From Hymenobacter taeanensis (GTDB lineage Bacteria > Bacteroidota > Bacteroidia > Cytophagales > Hymenobacteraceae), in NCBI RefSeq assembly GCF_013137895.1, contig NZ_CP053538.1, forward strand, positions 3,813,001-3,877,000: 64,000 bases of DNA, given 5' to 3'. Shown piece by piece: positions 42,494 through 52,010 of the stretch. The notes below the pieces were generated by a model. It saw only the letters and a list, made by a program, of their open reading frames with translations, had not been told where the DNA came from and did no database searches. A program made the translations under genes and the position numbers. Within the stretch, counting starts at the first letter, position 1; every line of letters begins with the position of its first letter.

Positions 42494-43880
42494 GTGCTGG
42501 CCTCGTCAGTTCCCAGAGCAGTAACCCCAGCACCACAGTATATTCCAGCCCCACCAGCCACAGGTTTTCGGTGTATGCCGAGGTTTGGTACGCGGCGTAA
42601 GAAAGAACAGCCATGCCGGACCACGCCAACGCATAGCGGTAGGAACTGAATACGCTCAGCGCCACAAGCGGCGTAATATACCACGGATGCACAGTGGTAG
42701 CCAGTAGGTAATACAACGTGAGCAGCAGCAGCAGGGTGCGCGGCAGCATAGGCCAGGTACGTTGAGGTTCGCGGGCAGCCAGCAGCAGTCCGCTCACTGC
42801 CGTGATGAGAGCCAGTGCCGGGCCGATGCGGGCAATTTCGTTGTAGCCCGTCAGCCACTGGCCTACGGGGCGTAGTAGATAGTAGAAGCTGGCATTAAAC
42901 TCGAAACTGCGGAAATAGAGGTTGAGGCTTTTGCCAATGTTGGTGAACAGCTCCCACGACAGGAACGGCACGAATACCGCCAGCAGCGTAACGCCGGTAA
43001 CCACGGAAAACAGCAGCCACCGCTGCCAGCCCAGCCGGCGTACCAACAGCGGCAGCACCAGCAGCGGCAGAAACTTGGTGGCCACTGCCAGGCCCAGGGC
43101 CGTGCCAGCCAGCACCACGCGGCCGCGCCAGAGCAGCCACAGCATCAGCAGCAACAGGCAAACCACGAGGGCCTCAAAGTGGAGGTTGCCGGTCAACTCT
43201 ACTACCACCAGTGGGTTCAGCAGATAGAGCAACGCCCGCCGCCCATCCTGCCCGAATGCTGGAAGCAGCCGCCAAAGCAGCCCCGCCGTGACTAGCTCAG
43301 CCAGCAGCAGCACCAGCCGTAGCAGCAAGGTAAACCCCACGGCACTCATCGGAAATACCCGAACGGCCGCCGCAAATACCGCCTGGCATACCGGCGGATA
43401 CACGGAGTTATAGTGTGGCGAGTTAAGCAACGGATATTCTGCGGCCAACTCATTTTGTGCTGCCGCGGAAAGCAAGTGTTGCGACGAGGGCGGCACAGGG
43501 CTGAGTGTGTCGGCTAGGCCAGTTTTTGCCTGGATCGGGGCCGGGTTGCCGGGAAGCGTAAACTCATCGGGCCGGAACTGGTAGGGATTAACGCCAGCCG
43601 CAACTAGTAACCCATCCCAGCGGAAGCGGTGGTAGTCATCGGAGAAAGGGGGCAGGGTAGGCAGCCAGAGCAGGCGTAGGAGCAGGGCCGCCACCAGACC
43701 GGCTTTCAGTGGGAGCCGCGAGTACCACAGTGCTGCGTACGCGCTAAAGGCCACAACCATCCAACCCAGCAGAAGCCAGAAGTGTTGGCGCGGCACGGTA
43801 TAAGCCAGGGCCGCGTAGGCCACTGCACTAACCAGCAGGAGCAGCCCATGAACGGGGCGTAGGCCAGTAGATTGAGGCAT
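42465..43880 (-). CDS. Membrane glycosyltransferase, GT87/DUF2029-like
   Basis: A 471-residue polytopic membrane protein with about eleven hydrophobic segments. After the second or third, FSDDYHRFRWDGLLVAAGVN resembles the first-loop Asp-rich catalytic site of GT-C mannosyltransferases that use polyprenyl-phosphate sugars, and NPYQFRP follows. LNPLVVVELTGNLHFEALVV lies in a central loop. It presumably adds a sugar to an envelope lipid or glycan. The ATG at 43880 is preferred to GTG 43892. It follows two GT2 genes on the same strand with a 15-base gap, so the three form one operon. Confidence 0.82.
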   Translation of the reverse strand: MPQSTGLRPVHGLLLLVSAVAYAALAYTVPRQHFWLLLGWMVVAFSAYAALWYSRLPLKAGLVAALLLRLLWLPTLPPFSDDYHRFRWDGLLVAAGVNPYQFRPDEFTLPGNPAPIQAKTGLADTLSPVPPSSQHLLSAAAQNELAAEYPLLNSPHYNSVYPPVCQAVFAAAVRVFPMSAVGFTLLLRLVLLLAELVTAGLLWRLLPAFGQDGRRALLYLLNPLVVVELTGNLHFEALVVCLLLLMLWLLWRGRVVLAGTALGLAVATKFLPLLVLPLLVRRLGWQRWLLFSVVTGVTLLAVFVPFLSWELFTNIGKSLNLYFRSFEFNASFYYLLRPVGQWLTGYNEIARIGPALALITAVSGLLLAAREPQRTWPMLPRTLLLLLTLYYLLATTVHPWYITPLVALSVFSSYRYALAWSGMAVLSYAAYQTSAYTENLWLVGLEYTVVLGLLLWELTRPAPKSAADLRR

Positions 43881-43895
43881 AGGCTGCGGCACAAC

Positions 43896-45371
43896 TTACC
43901 GCTGGGAATTGTGGCGCAGGGAGTAATAAAACACCAGCCCGTAACCCAGCGTGAGCATGAGGTGAAAGGGGAACAGGCCAAAGTCGTGGAAGTAGACGCC
44001 CGCCACCAAGCCGGAGAGGAAGTACAGAGCCAGCAAGCCCTCCAGCGCCGTGAGGCCGTCTAGGCCACCGGTGCGGTAACGGCGGCCCTGCCAGGTGCCC
44101 TGCCGACGCACCAGCCCCAGCTTGGGCGTCCGGATGAAGGCTGATTGCCGGCCCAACAGGCCAAGCGCCACCGCCCGGGCGTTGTGCAGGGAGAGACCCA
44201 TCATCACCGACAAAAACAACAGAAAGCGCAGCAAGAAGCCCGGCCCGGTAGGGTTGCGGTCTTGGGCAGCCAGCTGCCAGGAGGTAAAATAATAGTAGGT
44301 GAGGGGTACGAAGGCCAGCAGAAAGACCGAGGCCATCTGGAACGCCGGCCGCAGGGCGGGCAGGTCGGCGCGCACGTACACGAGCGGCACGCTCAGCACG
44401 GCCATTAGCAGAATGGCCCCAAACACGGAGCTGTTGAGCAGGTGAAATGTGGCGTGAATCTTTACTCCGATTGACGCCGACGAGCGCAGTACCCGGCCCA
44501 GGTGCTTGCGGGCCGTTTCGGCGGCACCCTTGGTCCAGCGAAACTGCTGCGACTTAAGGGCATCCATAGCGGCCGGCAGCTCAGCGGGCGCCACCACCCG
44601 GGGCAGGTACTTGAAGCGCCAGCCCCGCAGCTGGGCCCGGTAGCTGAGGTCCAGGTCCTCGGTCAGGGTATCGGCCTGCCAGCCCCCGGCATCCTCAATG
44701 CACGTGCGCCGCCAGACCCCACCGGTACCGTTGAAGTTAATGAAGTAGCCACCGGCCGTGCGGCCCACCTGCTCCACGTAGAAGTGGGCATTCAAGCCAA
44801 AGGCCTGCAGCTCAGTTAGCAGGGAGTACTCCTCATTGAGGTGACCCCAGCGGGTTTGTACCACGCCCGTGCGCCCCTCCTGAAAGTGCGGAATGGTGCG
44901 GAGCAGGAAATCGGGCTCGGGTATGAAGTCGGCATCAAAAATGGCAATGAACTCCCCGTCGGTTTTCTCCAGGCCATACCGCAGGGCGCCCGCCTTAAAG
45001 CCCTCCCGCGTGGGGCGCCGCACATGGTCGATGCGCAGGCCTTGAGCACGGTGGTAGGCCACCCGCTCGGCGGCCAGGGCCACGGTTTCGTCAGTTGAGT
45101 CATCAAGCACCTGCAGGTGCAGCAGGGGCAAGGGGTACTGGAGACGGGCACAGGCATCAATTACGCGCTCAACTACATACAGCTCATTGTAGATGGGGAG
45201 CTGAACCGTGACGCTAGGCCACTCCGTGGGGGCCGGCGGGGGCAAAGCGGCGGGCTGGCGGTAAGCGCGGCGGGCCAACCGGGTAAGCTGAAACTGCGTC
45301 AGGCTGAAGCTTAAAATGAACACCAGGCAGAGGCCATAGAGTGCTACCAGCAGAAGTTCCAGACCAAGCAT
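43896..45371 (-). CDS. Membrane-bound GT2 family glycosyltransferase (cellulose-synthase-like)
   Basis: A 491-residue protein with an N-terminal membrane segment, a GT-A domain, and four C-terminal membrane segments. Conserved motifs appear in order: VQLPIYNE, LDDSTDET, IFDADFIPEPDF (DxD), TEDLDLSYRAQLRGW, and QQFRWTKGA (QxxRW). This is the processive-type pattern seen in cellulose synthase, NodC and glucosylceramide-synthase-like enzymes. The product is unknown. It lies between the frameshifted GT2 gene and the GT87-like gene. Confidence 0.88.
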   Translation of the reverse strand: MLGLELLLVALYGLCLVFILSFSLTQFQLTRLARRAYRQPAALPPPAPTEWPSVTVQLPIYNELYVVERVIDACARLQYPLPLLHLQVLDDSTDETVALAAERVAYHRAQGLRIDHVRRPTREGFKAGALRYGLEKTDGEFIAIFDADFIPEPDFLLRTIPHFQEGRTGVVQTRWGHLNEEYSLLTELQAFGLNAHFYVEQVGRTAGGYFINFNGTGGVWRRTCIEDAGGWQADTLTEDLDLSYRAQLRGWRFKYLPRVVAPAELPAAMDALKSQQFRWTKGAAETARKHLGRVLRSSASIGVKIHATFHLLNSSVFGAILLMAVLSVPLVYVRADLPALRPAFQMASVFLLAFVPLTYYYFTSWQLAAQDRNPTGPGFLLRFLLFLSVMMGLSLHNARAVALGLLGRQSAFIRTPKLGLVRRQGTWQGRRYRTGGLDGLTALEGLLALYFLSGLVAGVYFHDFGLFPFHLMLTLGYGLVFYYSLRHNSQR

Positions 45372-45478
45372 TAAGGGGTGATGAGCAGTGAGGGGTAACG
45401 AAGATGGGGCTACAAAGAACGGGAAGCTGCACCAGCTTTCGTAAGCCTGTGCGCAATCTGCCGCTGGGCAGGCGTAGC

Positions 45479-46184
45479 CTAGAGGTACCGAAAAATCGTC
45501 CAGAGAATTTTGTAGCCGGCGCCCAGGGTACCTTTCACTGTGCCCGACACTTTGGAGACACCAATGCGGCGGCGGTAGCGCACGGGCACCTCCACGTTGC
45601 GCAGCTTCAGGCGGGCCGCCTTGAGTTGCATCTCCACCGTCCAGCCATAGGTGGTATCCTGCATCCCAATCTGCTCCAGAGCCTCCCGCCGAATGGCCCG
45701 GAAAGGCCCCAGATCAGTGAACCGGGCCCCGTAAAACGAGCGGAGCAAGGTAGTGGCCAGCCAGTTTCCAAAGATCTGCTGGGGCAGCATGGAGCCCGAC
45801 TCCCGCTCGCCCAGAGCCCGGGAGCCGATGACCATGTCGGCCTCACCGCGCAAAATAGGTGCCACCAGGGCCGTCATGTCGGCGGGGTAGTCAGAGTAGT
45901 CACCATCCAAAAAACACAATGATGTCGGGCTGCTCAGGGGCGGGGCGACCGAAGCAGCGGGCCATGCCGGCCAGACAGGCGTGGCCGTAGCCGGGACGTG
46001 GCTCCCGCAGTACGGTGGCCCCGGCGGCCTGGGCCACCGCGCCGGTGCGGTCAGAGGAGTTGTTATCTACCACAATCACCTCCCGCGTGAGGCCCGCCGG
46101 AATTTCAGCCAGCACTTTGGCAATGGACTGCTCCTCATTGTAAGCCGGGATGATAACGTCGATGAGGGGCAGGGTAGAAGTCAT
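45479..46184 (-). pseudogene. Frameshifted GT2 family glycosyltransferase (dolichyl-phosphate-glucose synthase-like)
   Basis: The start half (46184-45900) reads IDVIIPAYNEEQSIAKVL and DNNSSDRTGAVA, then PDIIVFFGW and stops. The end half (45919-45479) reads LDGDYSDYPADM, RFTDLGPFRAIRREAL and YGWTVEMQLKAARLKL, which completes a polyprenyl-phosphate glycosyltransferase of normal length. The join lies at a run of six A on the plus strand (45909-45914, six T in the gene); removing one T gives IVFLDGDYSD. The gene heads the operon with the two membrane glycosyltransferases. If the frameshift is real the enzyme is lost. Confidence 0.8.
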
Positions 46185-46354
46185 GGAGAGGGTTGGGGCC
46201 GCCAGCCAGCGTAAGGTTGCCAGGGGCAGCTAGTAACTGCTGCAAAGATGCACGGTTGTGCTGGTACTGGCTCTAACTGGGAGTACCTGGCCTGAACAAT
46301 TCTCGCAACAGCACGTTTGCAGGCTAGTCTCTTTCGGTACTTACTCCTGACCCC

Positions 46355-46819
<465 letters not shown>

Positions 46820-46862
46820 GCCACTGTGCGCTAGGCCTTTCCCGGCCAGTACTGGCGAGATG

Positions 46863-46870
46863 TATATTTG
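46863..46870 (+). promoter_or_regulatory. -7 promoter element
   Basis: TATATTTG matches the consensus and is identical to the greA element at 8218. It lies 47 bases before the ATG at 46918, with a leader hairpin between. Confidence 0.6.
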
Positions 46871-46873
46871 CCG

Positions 46874-46903
46874 CCCGGTTCAAGTAGAGCCGGGTGGTTT
46901 TTT
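46874..46903 (+). promoter_or_regulatory. Terminator-like hairpin in the leader of the 46918 gene
   Basis: CCCGGTT (46874-46880) pairs with AGCCGGG (46888-46894) with one wobble, followed by TGG and six T (46898-46903). It lies between an exact -7 element and the start codon, 15 bases before the ATG. Confidence 0.55.
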
Positions 46904-46917
46904 ACAGAGTAATTTAC

Positions 46918-47475
46918 ATGGGTGCTTTATTAACCGATATGCTCCAGCGGGCGCAACGCAGCCGGCGGGTAGTATCTATCCAATCTAGCGGCGGTACGTT
47001 TTTAGGCTACGTGCTCAACCACAACCCCGAGCTAGTGGTACTCCGCACCATCACTCGCCAGGGCTTGCTCACGGGTGTGCGCACGCTAAGCCTGGCCAAC
47101 GTGTCTCAGGTGCACTTCGATGACAAGTATGTGCGCCTGATTGAGTTCAAGGAGCATAACCCCGAGGTGGTTTACGCCCGCCCTGCTGCCCCCGATGGGC
47201 TCGACAACCAATACCTGACGGTAGCGGCGGTGCTGCAGAGAGCCAGCGAAGTGCGCCAACTAGTGCAACTGGAAACCCACGCCGACAGCGACCTGTATGG
47301 CTATATTGAGCGCATTACGGAAGATGAGCTGCTGGTAAAAGTGTACACGCAGTATGGTGAGCCTGACGGCCATACGGTGCTAGACCTCGATAATGTGCGC
47401 AGCGTAATCTGGAGCGACGAAGACACGCGCACCATTGAGCTACTGATTAAGCAGCGCGGCACAGAAGCTAAGTAG
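46918..47475 (+). CDS. Protein with a tandem beta-strand-rich repeat (unknown family)
   Basis: A 185-residue protein of two similar halves. Half 1 (residues about 16-80) reads RRVVSIQS...GTFLGYVLNHNPELVV...TLSLANVSQVHFDDKYVRLIE. Half 2 (about 110-178) reads RQLVQLET...DLYGYIERITEDELLV...VLDLDNVRSVIWSDEDTRTIE. They share an opening R-x-V/L-V, G-Y-V/I, L-x-L-x-NV-x-x-V and a final IE. The strand-rich pattern is reminiscent of small beta-barrels such as LSm/SH3 folds, but I do not recognise the family. No signal peptide. The gene has its own promoter and leader hairpin; a hydrolase gene follows 88 bases on. Confidence 0.75.
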   Translation: MGALLTDMLQRAQRSRRVVSIQSSGGTFLGYVLNHNPELVVLRTITRQGLLTGVRTLSLANVSQVHFDDKYVRLIEFKEHNPEVVYARPAAPDGLDNQYLTVAAVLQRASEVRQLVQLETHADSDLYGYIERITEDELLVKVYTQYGEPDGHTVLDLDNVRSVIWSDEDTRTIELLIKQRGTEAK

Positions 47476-47563
47476 GACCGGGTTCAGACTGGCCTAGCAC
47501 TGCTGCTAACGGAACGGCCAGCCGGCTATTGCGTATGCTGGACTTCGCTACTACTGGTTACTA

Positions 47564-48556
47564 ATGAAGTTTCTACTCATATTACTGGCCTTTGTTGGCT
47601 CATTTGCTGCCTCGGCACAAACTACCGCTCCCCCGGCACTCAACGCTACGCTTGATGGCTACGAGTATCCGTACCCAGTAAGGTATTTGCCTCTGCGCCT
47701 GGAAGGACAAGCCATGCGCATGGCCTACATGGATGTGCCGGCCACGGCCAGAGCAAATGGCCGCACGGTAGTGCTTTTGCACGGCAAGAACTTTTTCGGG
47801 GCTTACTGGCGTGAAACTGTTAAGGCCCTCACGGCCGCTGGTTTCCGGGTGGTAGTGCCCGACCAGATCGGGTTTGGCAAGTCGGATAAGCCTGATATTC
47901 ATTACTCGTTTCATCAGCTGGCCCGCAATACCAAGCACATCCTCGATACTCTTGGAGTGCAGAAAGCCATCATTGTAGGCCACTCGATGGGGGGAATGCT
48001 GGCCACACGCTTTGCCCTGATGTACCCGGCCGCCACGGAAAAGCTGGTGCTGGAAAACCCGATTGGCCTGGAGGACTACCGTGTGAGTGTCCCTTTTCAG
48101 TCGGTTGACCAAGCCTATGCTACGGAGCGTAAGAGCACCGAGGAAAGCATCCGGAAGTACCATGCCACCTATTACCCCCACGGCTACCCCAAAGCCCACG
48201 ACGAGTGGCTGCTGCCCTTAGCAGCCCAAACCCGTCACCCCGACTTCCTGAAAGTAGCCCGCGCCAACGCCCTCACGTTTGAGATGATCTACCAGCAGCC
48301 CGTAAGCTACGAGTTCAGCCGGGTAACGGTGCCCACGCTTCTCATCATTGGCCAGGATGACCGTACGGTGGTAGGCAAGGGGCTGGTAAAAGATCAGAAA
48401 CTGCTGGCCACGCTAGGCCAGTACCCAGAGCTAGGCCGCCGTACAGCCGCCCAAATTAAAGGCGCTAAACTGGTGCCCTTAAGCGGCGTAGGCCACATTC
48501 CGCACCTGGAGGCTACGCCACGCTTTCTGAAGGCGCTGCTGGCGTTTATCAGGTAG
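47564..48556 (+). CDS. Exported alpha/beta hydrolase
   Basis: A 330-residue protein. Residues 1-19 (MKFLLILLAFVGSFAASAQ) are a signal peptide. The alpha/beta hydrolase fold shows VVLLHGKNFFGAYWRE (oxyanion region), VVVPDQIGFGKSDKP and the nucleophile elbow IVGHSMGGMLATRF (Ser), with the Asp in LLIIGQDDRTVVG and the His in GVGHIPHLEA. The substrate is unknown; relatives include esterases and proline iminopeptidases. The long proline-rich mature N-terminus precedes the domain. Confidence 0.88.
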   Translation: MKFLLILLAFVGSFAASAQTTAPPALNATLDGYEYPYPVRYLPLRLEGQAMRMAYMDVPATARANGRTVVLLHGKNFFGAYWRETVKALTAAGFRVVVPDQIGFGKSDKPDIHYSFHQLARNTKHILDTLGVQKAIIVGHSMGGMLATRFALMYPAATEKLVLENPIGLEDYRVSVPFQSVDQAYATERKSTEESIRKYHATYYPHGYPKAHDEWLLPLAAQTRHPDFLKVARANALTFEMIYQQPVSYEFSRVTVPTLLIIGQDDRTVVGKGLVKDQKLLATLGQYPELGRRTAAQIKGAKLVPLSGVGHIPHLEATPRFLKALLAFIR

Positions 48557-48640
48557 ATCTGCTTGATAACTTAGAAGCTGATAAGCAGGGTGTGCAACGG
48601 TAGCTCGCATTCAGGTCTCCCTTTCAATACACTATTACAT

Positions 48641-48823
48641 ATGAAACGTCTGCTACTATCGATACTGTGCACCTTGCCTATAGCTGTAACGGCTCAAACT
48701 ACCCCTGGAAGTGGTGTTGGCCTCGGACAATACAGGCTAAAATTGGGTAAGCAAGGTGCACACAGTTTCATAACTGGAGAGGCAATTACCAAGGCTTCTC
48801 GCAAGCTATTCAGCTCAATTTGA
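48641..48823 (+). pseudogene. Short secreted protein, probably a frameshift-truncated remnant
   Basis: The frame encodes a signal peptide (MKRLLLSILCTLPIAVTAQ) and 41 further residues. At KLGKQGA the alternative plus-strand frame continues with a protein-like stretch containing FHNWRGNYQGFSQAIQLNLM and ends at a TAA near 48860. The two parts look like one damaged gene. No family recognised. AT content is higher than in neighbours, and an insertion sequence lies 118 bases downstream, so this looks like a decayed part of a small island. The frameshift reading is an inference from sequence texture only. Confidence 0.45.
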
Positions 48824-48938
48824 TGGATGGTCCCTTGAACAAGAGGAAGCTGTTTCTTCTCTAAAGTCTACTTGCCTTAATTGCAAATGATTGGTAGACA
48901 AATAAATGCCTTATTCATTTGATTGGCTGCTAAGTCTA

Positions 48939-49759
48939 TTAGGCTGTGTCTGAAAAGTGGCGTTGCAAAATGCGTCGAATGCAGGCTACTTGGACCATAG
49001 CCAGGAAGTGCTGGTCGTGTTTGTCGTAGCGGGTGGCCACGCGGCGGTGCTCTTTGAGCGAGCCGAAGAACCGCTCGATGACGTTTCGCCGGGCATACCG
49101 TTGTGGTTCGATGCGCGGTGGCCGTCCGCGCCGGCGGCACCAGCGTCCTTTCGCCGGGCGGCGACGGGGAATTACGGCGCGCACGCGGCGTCGGCGCAGC
49201 CAGCGGCGAATGTGCTGCGCGTCATAGGCTCGGTCGGCAACCAGTTGGCGCGGGCGGCGGCGCACGAGCACCTGCTCGCACACGGGCTCGAACTGCGGCG
49301 CGTCGTGGCGTTGCCCGGCCGAGAGCTGCAGCGCCAGCGGCGTGCCCGCTCCGTCGCACACGACGTGCACCTTGGTCGTCAGCCCGCCGCGGCTGCGCCC
49401 GAGGCACTGGGCTTTTTTTTCGCCCCGCCGGCCGCGCTTTTCGTGGCGCGCACCGTGGTCGAGTCCACCAGCCAGGTGTCCAGGTCGAGCAGACCGTCTG
49501 CGTCCAAGCGCAGGCGTAAGGCAGCCAGCACCCGCTCAAACGTGCCGTCCGCTGACCAACGCCGGAACCGCTCGTAGGCCGTTTGCCACGGGCCATAGCG
49601 CGCCGGCAAGTCCCGCCACGCCGCCCCCGTGCACAAAATCCACAGCAAGGCGTTCCACAAAACCCGGTCGTCGCGCCGCGGCCGGCCCATCCCTTGGGCA
49701 GGAAGTTCGGCCGCCACCAGTGCCCATTGCGTATCGTTTAACTCGTATCGTGCTGCCAT
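48939..49759 (-). CDS. IS5-family transposase in two frames, joined by a -1 frameshift
   Basis: The first frame (49759-49379) begins MAARYELNDTQWALVAAELP and contains the VDSTTVRAT catalytic Asp. At the sequence GCG followed by eight A (about 49411-49418 on the plus strand as T) the frame must slip -1 to reach the second frame, which reads AQCLGRSRGGLTTKVHVVCD and then LVADRAYDAQ (second Asp) and RNVIERFFGSLKEHRRVATR (Glu). This A-run slip is the normal means by which such elements make full-length transposase. The stop codon TAA is made from the final CC end plus the flanking TAA, so it comes partly from the target. Product about 273 residues. Confidence 0.85.
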
Positions 49760-49796
49760 ACCCTAAGTTACGCAGCAGTACTTTTCAGACACAGCC
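48942..49796. mobile_element. IS5-family insertion sequence, 855 bp
   Basis: Terminal inverted repeats are GGCTGTGTCTGAAAAGT (48942-48958) and ACTTTTCAGACACAGCC (49780-49796), exact complements. The element is flanked by a TA on both sides (48940-48941 and 49797-49798), consistent with a two-base target duplication. It contains a single two-frame transposase gene on the minus strand. The short size, the two-frame transposase and TA target fit the IS5 family (IS427-like group). No neighbouring gene is obviously interrupted. Confidence 0.88.
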
Positions 49797-49901
49797 TAGT
49801 TATTGTTATTCTTCAATAATAGCTCTCAAGTTGGTGTACATTTAGCTCAGTCATCACAACTGACTGACCTGAATGGTTATTTCATCAATCAACTTGTACT
49901 G

Positions 49902-50459
49902 ATGCTACGTTGCCGCTGCCTTTTTTTCTGGCTGATGATATTTACAGCTTGTCAAAAGGATACACTGAATTTCAGTCTGACACCAGCTACTCAAAGTGGC
50001 GCCAATACGCTGAGCTGTAAAGTAGACGGCGACGTATTTGTGCCTTATGGAAAGCGCTGTGTTGGTTTTGGAGGAGGGTGTACAGAAGGTATAAAGGCGT
50101 ATTACAACACTAAACGTGGACAACTTATGATATCTGGGGTGCTTTTTACTAAGGGTAGAGATGAATATATCAATATCGCAGGGGATAGTGTCTTTCAGAT
50201 AGGTGAGTGGAGTCATGTAAACGCTTCAACCGGTCGTAAATACATTGGCATTCACTATAGTGAGCAAAGCCTGGGTCTAGACTACAGCACTACTTCCTCT
50301 AATCCCAGTAACATAGTCCTAACACGCTTGGACACTATAAATCATGTTATTTCAGGGTCTTTTACAGGGTATCTGAGGCTAACGTCGACAAGCTCTCCCA
50401 CACAGAAGACCTCTGTACTTGTGAGCGATGGAAGATTTGATGTGATCTACAGTAAGTAG
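49902..50459 (+). CDS. Small lipoprotein, DUF6252-like
   Basis: A 185-residue protein whose signal ends LMIFTACQKDT, a lipobox. The mature part opens GANTLSCKVDGDVFVPYGKR, a pattern seen in DUF6252 proteins of Bacteroidota, and is beta-rich. Function is unknown. Base composition is noticeably more AT-rich than the flanking genes, and codon use differs, which together with the adjacent insertion sequence suggests acquisition. The ATG at 49902 is preferred to an upstream start since it places the lipobox normally. It converges on the polyferredoxin gene with 45 bases between. Confidence 0.7.
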   Translation: MLRCRCLFFWLMIFTACQKDTLNFSLTPATQSGANTLSCKVDGDVFVPYGKRCVGFGGGCTEGIKAYYNTKRGQLMISGVLFTKGRDEYINIAGDSVFQIGEWSHVNASTGRKYIGIHYSEQSLGLDYSTTSSNPSNIVLTRLDTINHVISGSFTGYLRLTSTSSPTQKTSVLVSDGRFDVIYSK

Positions 50460-50504
50460 GGTGCACGATAAGTGGCAAACCCCTTTCACTTTACATGCTA
50501 TAGG

Positions 50505-51920
50505 CTAGCTCAAAATGCGCAGGCTTTCGGCCGTAATCAGCTGGGAGCCCTGGTAACGACCTTCGCGGGGGCCGTTCTCCAGATTGAGCACCCCGCGCGG
50601 GCAAACGGTAGAGCACATGCCGCACCCTACGCAGGAGGCCCGAATGATGGGCTCACCGCGCTGAGCATATTGCTTCACATCAATGCCCATTTCGCAGATG
50701 TTGGAGCAGTTGCCGCAGCTAATGCACTGAGCGCCGTTGGTGGTGATGCGGAAGCGGGAGAAGTGCTTCTGCAACAGGCCTAAGTAGGCGGCCATGGGGC
50801 ACCCGAAGCGGCACCACACTCGGCTACCCATCAAGGGGTAAAACCCTACGCCCACCACGCCCGAGAATACTGCGCCAATAGCAAAGCCATAGAACTTGCT
50901 CAGGGCATCAACGGGGCTCAGGTTGTTGAACATGCTAATGCCGGAGGGCTGCGGGGTGGTGGCCCAGGCCGGCAGCATGCCCGATACGCCCAACCACAGC
51001 AGTACCGTTACAAGCACAATGAGGCCTAAAACAGGGTAGATAATACGTACCTCCCAGCGCCAGGCCTCGCGGCTTTTGTCGGAGAGTTGGCGGTATGGGT
51101 CGCCGGCAGTTTCAGCCAGGCCTCCGCAGCCGCACACCCACGAGCAATACCAGCGCTTCCCAAAGAAGTAGGTGAGCACGGGCGTACCCACAAAGGATAT
51201 TACGGCGCCCCAGAACACCATAAACACGCCCAGGCCAGGCCCGCCATCCTTGAGCAGATAGCTTACCGTGCCGGGAAATAGGTAGTCGTACTTCAGGGGC
51301 CAGAAGTAGCTGAAGTAGTACTCGGGGCGCTGGAAGGCGAGCAGCAAGCCGGGCAGCAGATACGCAAAGCCCAGCTGAAAGAACATCACTGAAACCGTGC
51401 GGATGCGCTGGTATGGGGAGTGGCGGTACTTCCATAGGGCGCGGCCGCCCATCACCAGAATAGCCAGCGTGTAGAAGGTGCCGTACAGAAACCACTGGTC
51501 GGCGGGGCGCTGGCGCAGCGTTTGGCTCAGCGGGTCGAGGGCGTGAACGAGGTTGTTGAACAAGCCAAAGTTGCCTTGCTCATCGGGGCTGCTGAACCAA
51601 TACAGAATCACGTAAAAGCCCGTGAGCACAATAGCCGTCAGCCAGGCAAGGCTGCCCCGGCTAGTGCTGGAGCGCAGCCAGAGGTTGTCGTGCTGCACCC
51701 CGGCCGGGTGGCCGCCAAACTTGCGCGCCGCCCACAGCAGCGTACCACCACTTACCAGGGCCATGGCCACGTACAAACTCATCCGAGCCTGGAACGGATC
51801 GGCGGCAAAAGCGGCAGGTAGCAGTGCCAAAAGTCCCAGCCCAATGATGGTGAGCAGGATCTTTTCGGTAGCCGGTACGGTGGGCAGCGGAGGTGTTGAG
51901 AGAGAAAGAGAAGAATCCAT
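50505..51920 (-). CDS. Membrane polyferredoxin (NosR/NapH-like 4Fe-4S protein)
   Basis: A 471-residue protein with about six membrane segments and two C-terminal ferredoxin-type clusters: CISCGNCSNICEMG and CVGCGMCSTVCPRG. Upstream, WVCGCGG and CRFGCPMAAYLG are the CxxCxxxC-type elements of the NapH/NosR/CcoG family. It could pass electrons across the membrane to a periplasmic enzyme. It is followed downstream in the same direction of the locus by a His-tailed small membrane protein and an FAD-dependent oxidoreductase (52011-53649), all minus strand, so the three may form an electron-transfer unit. The terminal acceptor is not in view. Confidence 0.82.
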   Translation of the reverse strand: MDSSLSLSTPPLPTVPATEKILLTIIGLGLLALLPAAFAADPFQARMSLYVAMALVSGGTLLWAARKFGGHPAGVQHDNLWLRSSTSRGSLAWLTAIVLTGFYVILYWFSSPDEQGNFGLFNNLVHALDPLSQTLRQRPADQWFLYGTFYTLAILVMGGRALWKYRHSPYQRIRTVSVMFFQLGFAYLLPGLLLAFQRPEYYFSYFWPLKYDYLFPGTVSYLLKDGGPGLGVFMVFWGAVISFVGTPVLTYFFGKRWYCSWVCGCGGLAETAGDPYRQLSDKSREAWRWEVRIIYPVLGLIVLVTVLLWLGVSGMLPAWATTPQPSGISMFNNLSPVDALSKFYGFAIGAVFSGVVGVGFYPLMGSRVWCRFGCPMAAYLGLLQKHFSRFRITTNGAQCISCGNCSNICEMGIDVKQYAQRGEPIIRASCVGCGMCSTVCPRGVLNLENGPREGRYQGSQLITAESLRILS

Positions 51921-52010
51921 AGGGATGAGGTGGATTAGCTACCGGGGCAAACCGGCCTAGGTGCGGCAACAGGTTGTTTGGCGAGTGGCCTAGGCCACCC
52001 CAACGTAGGC

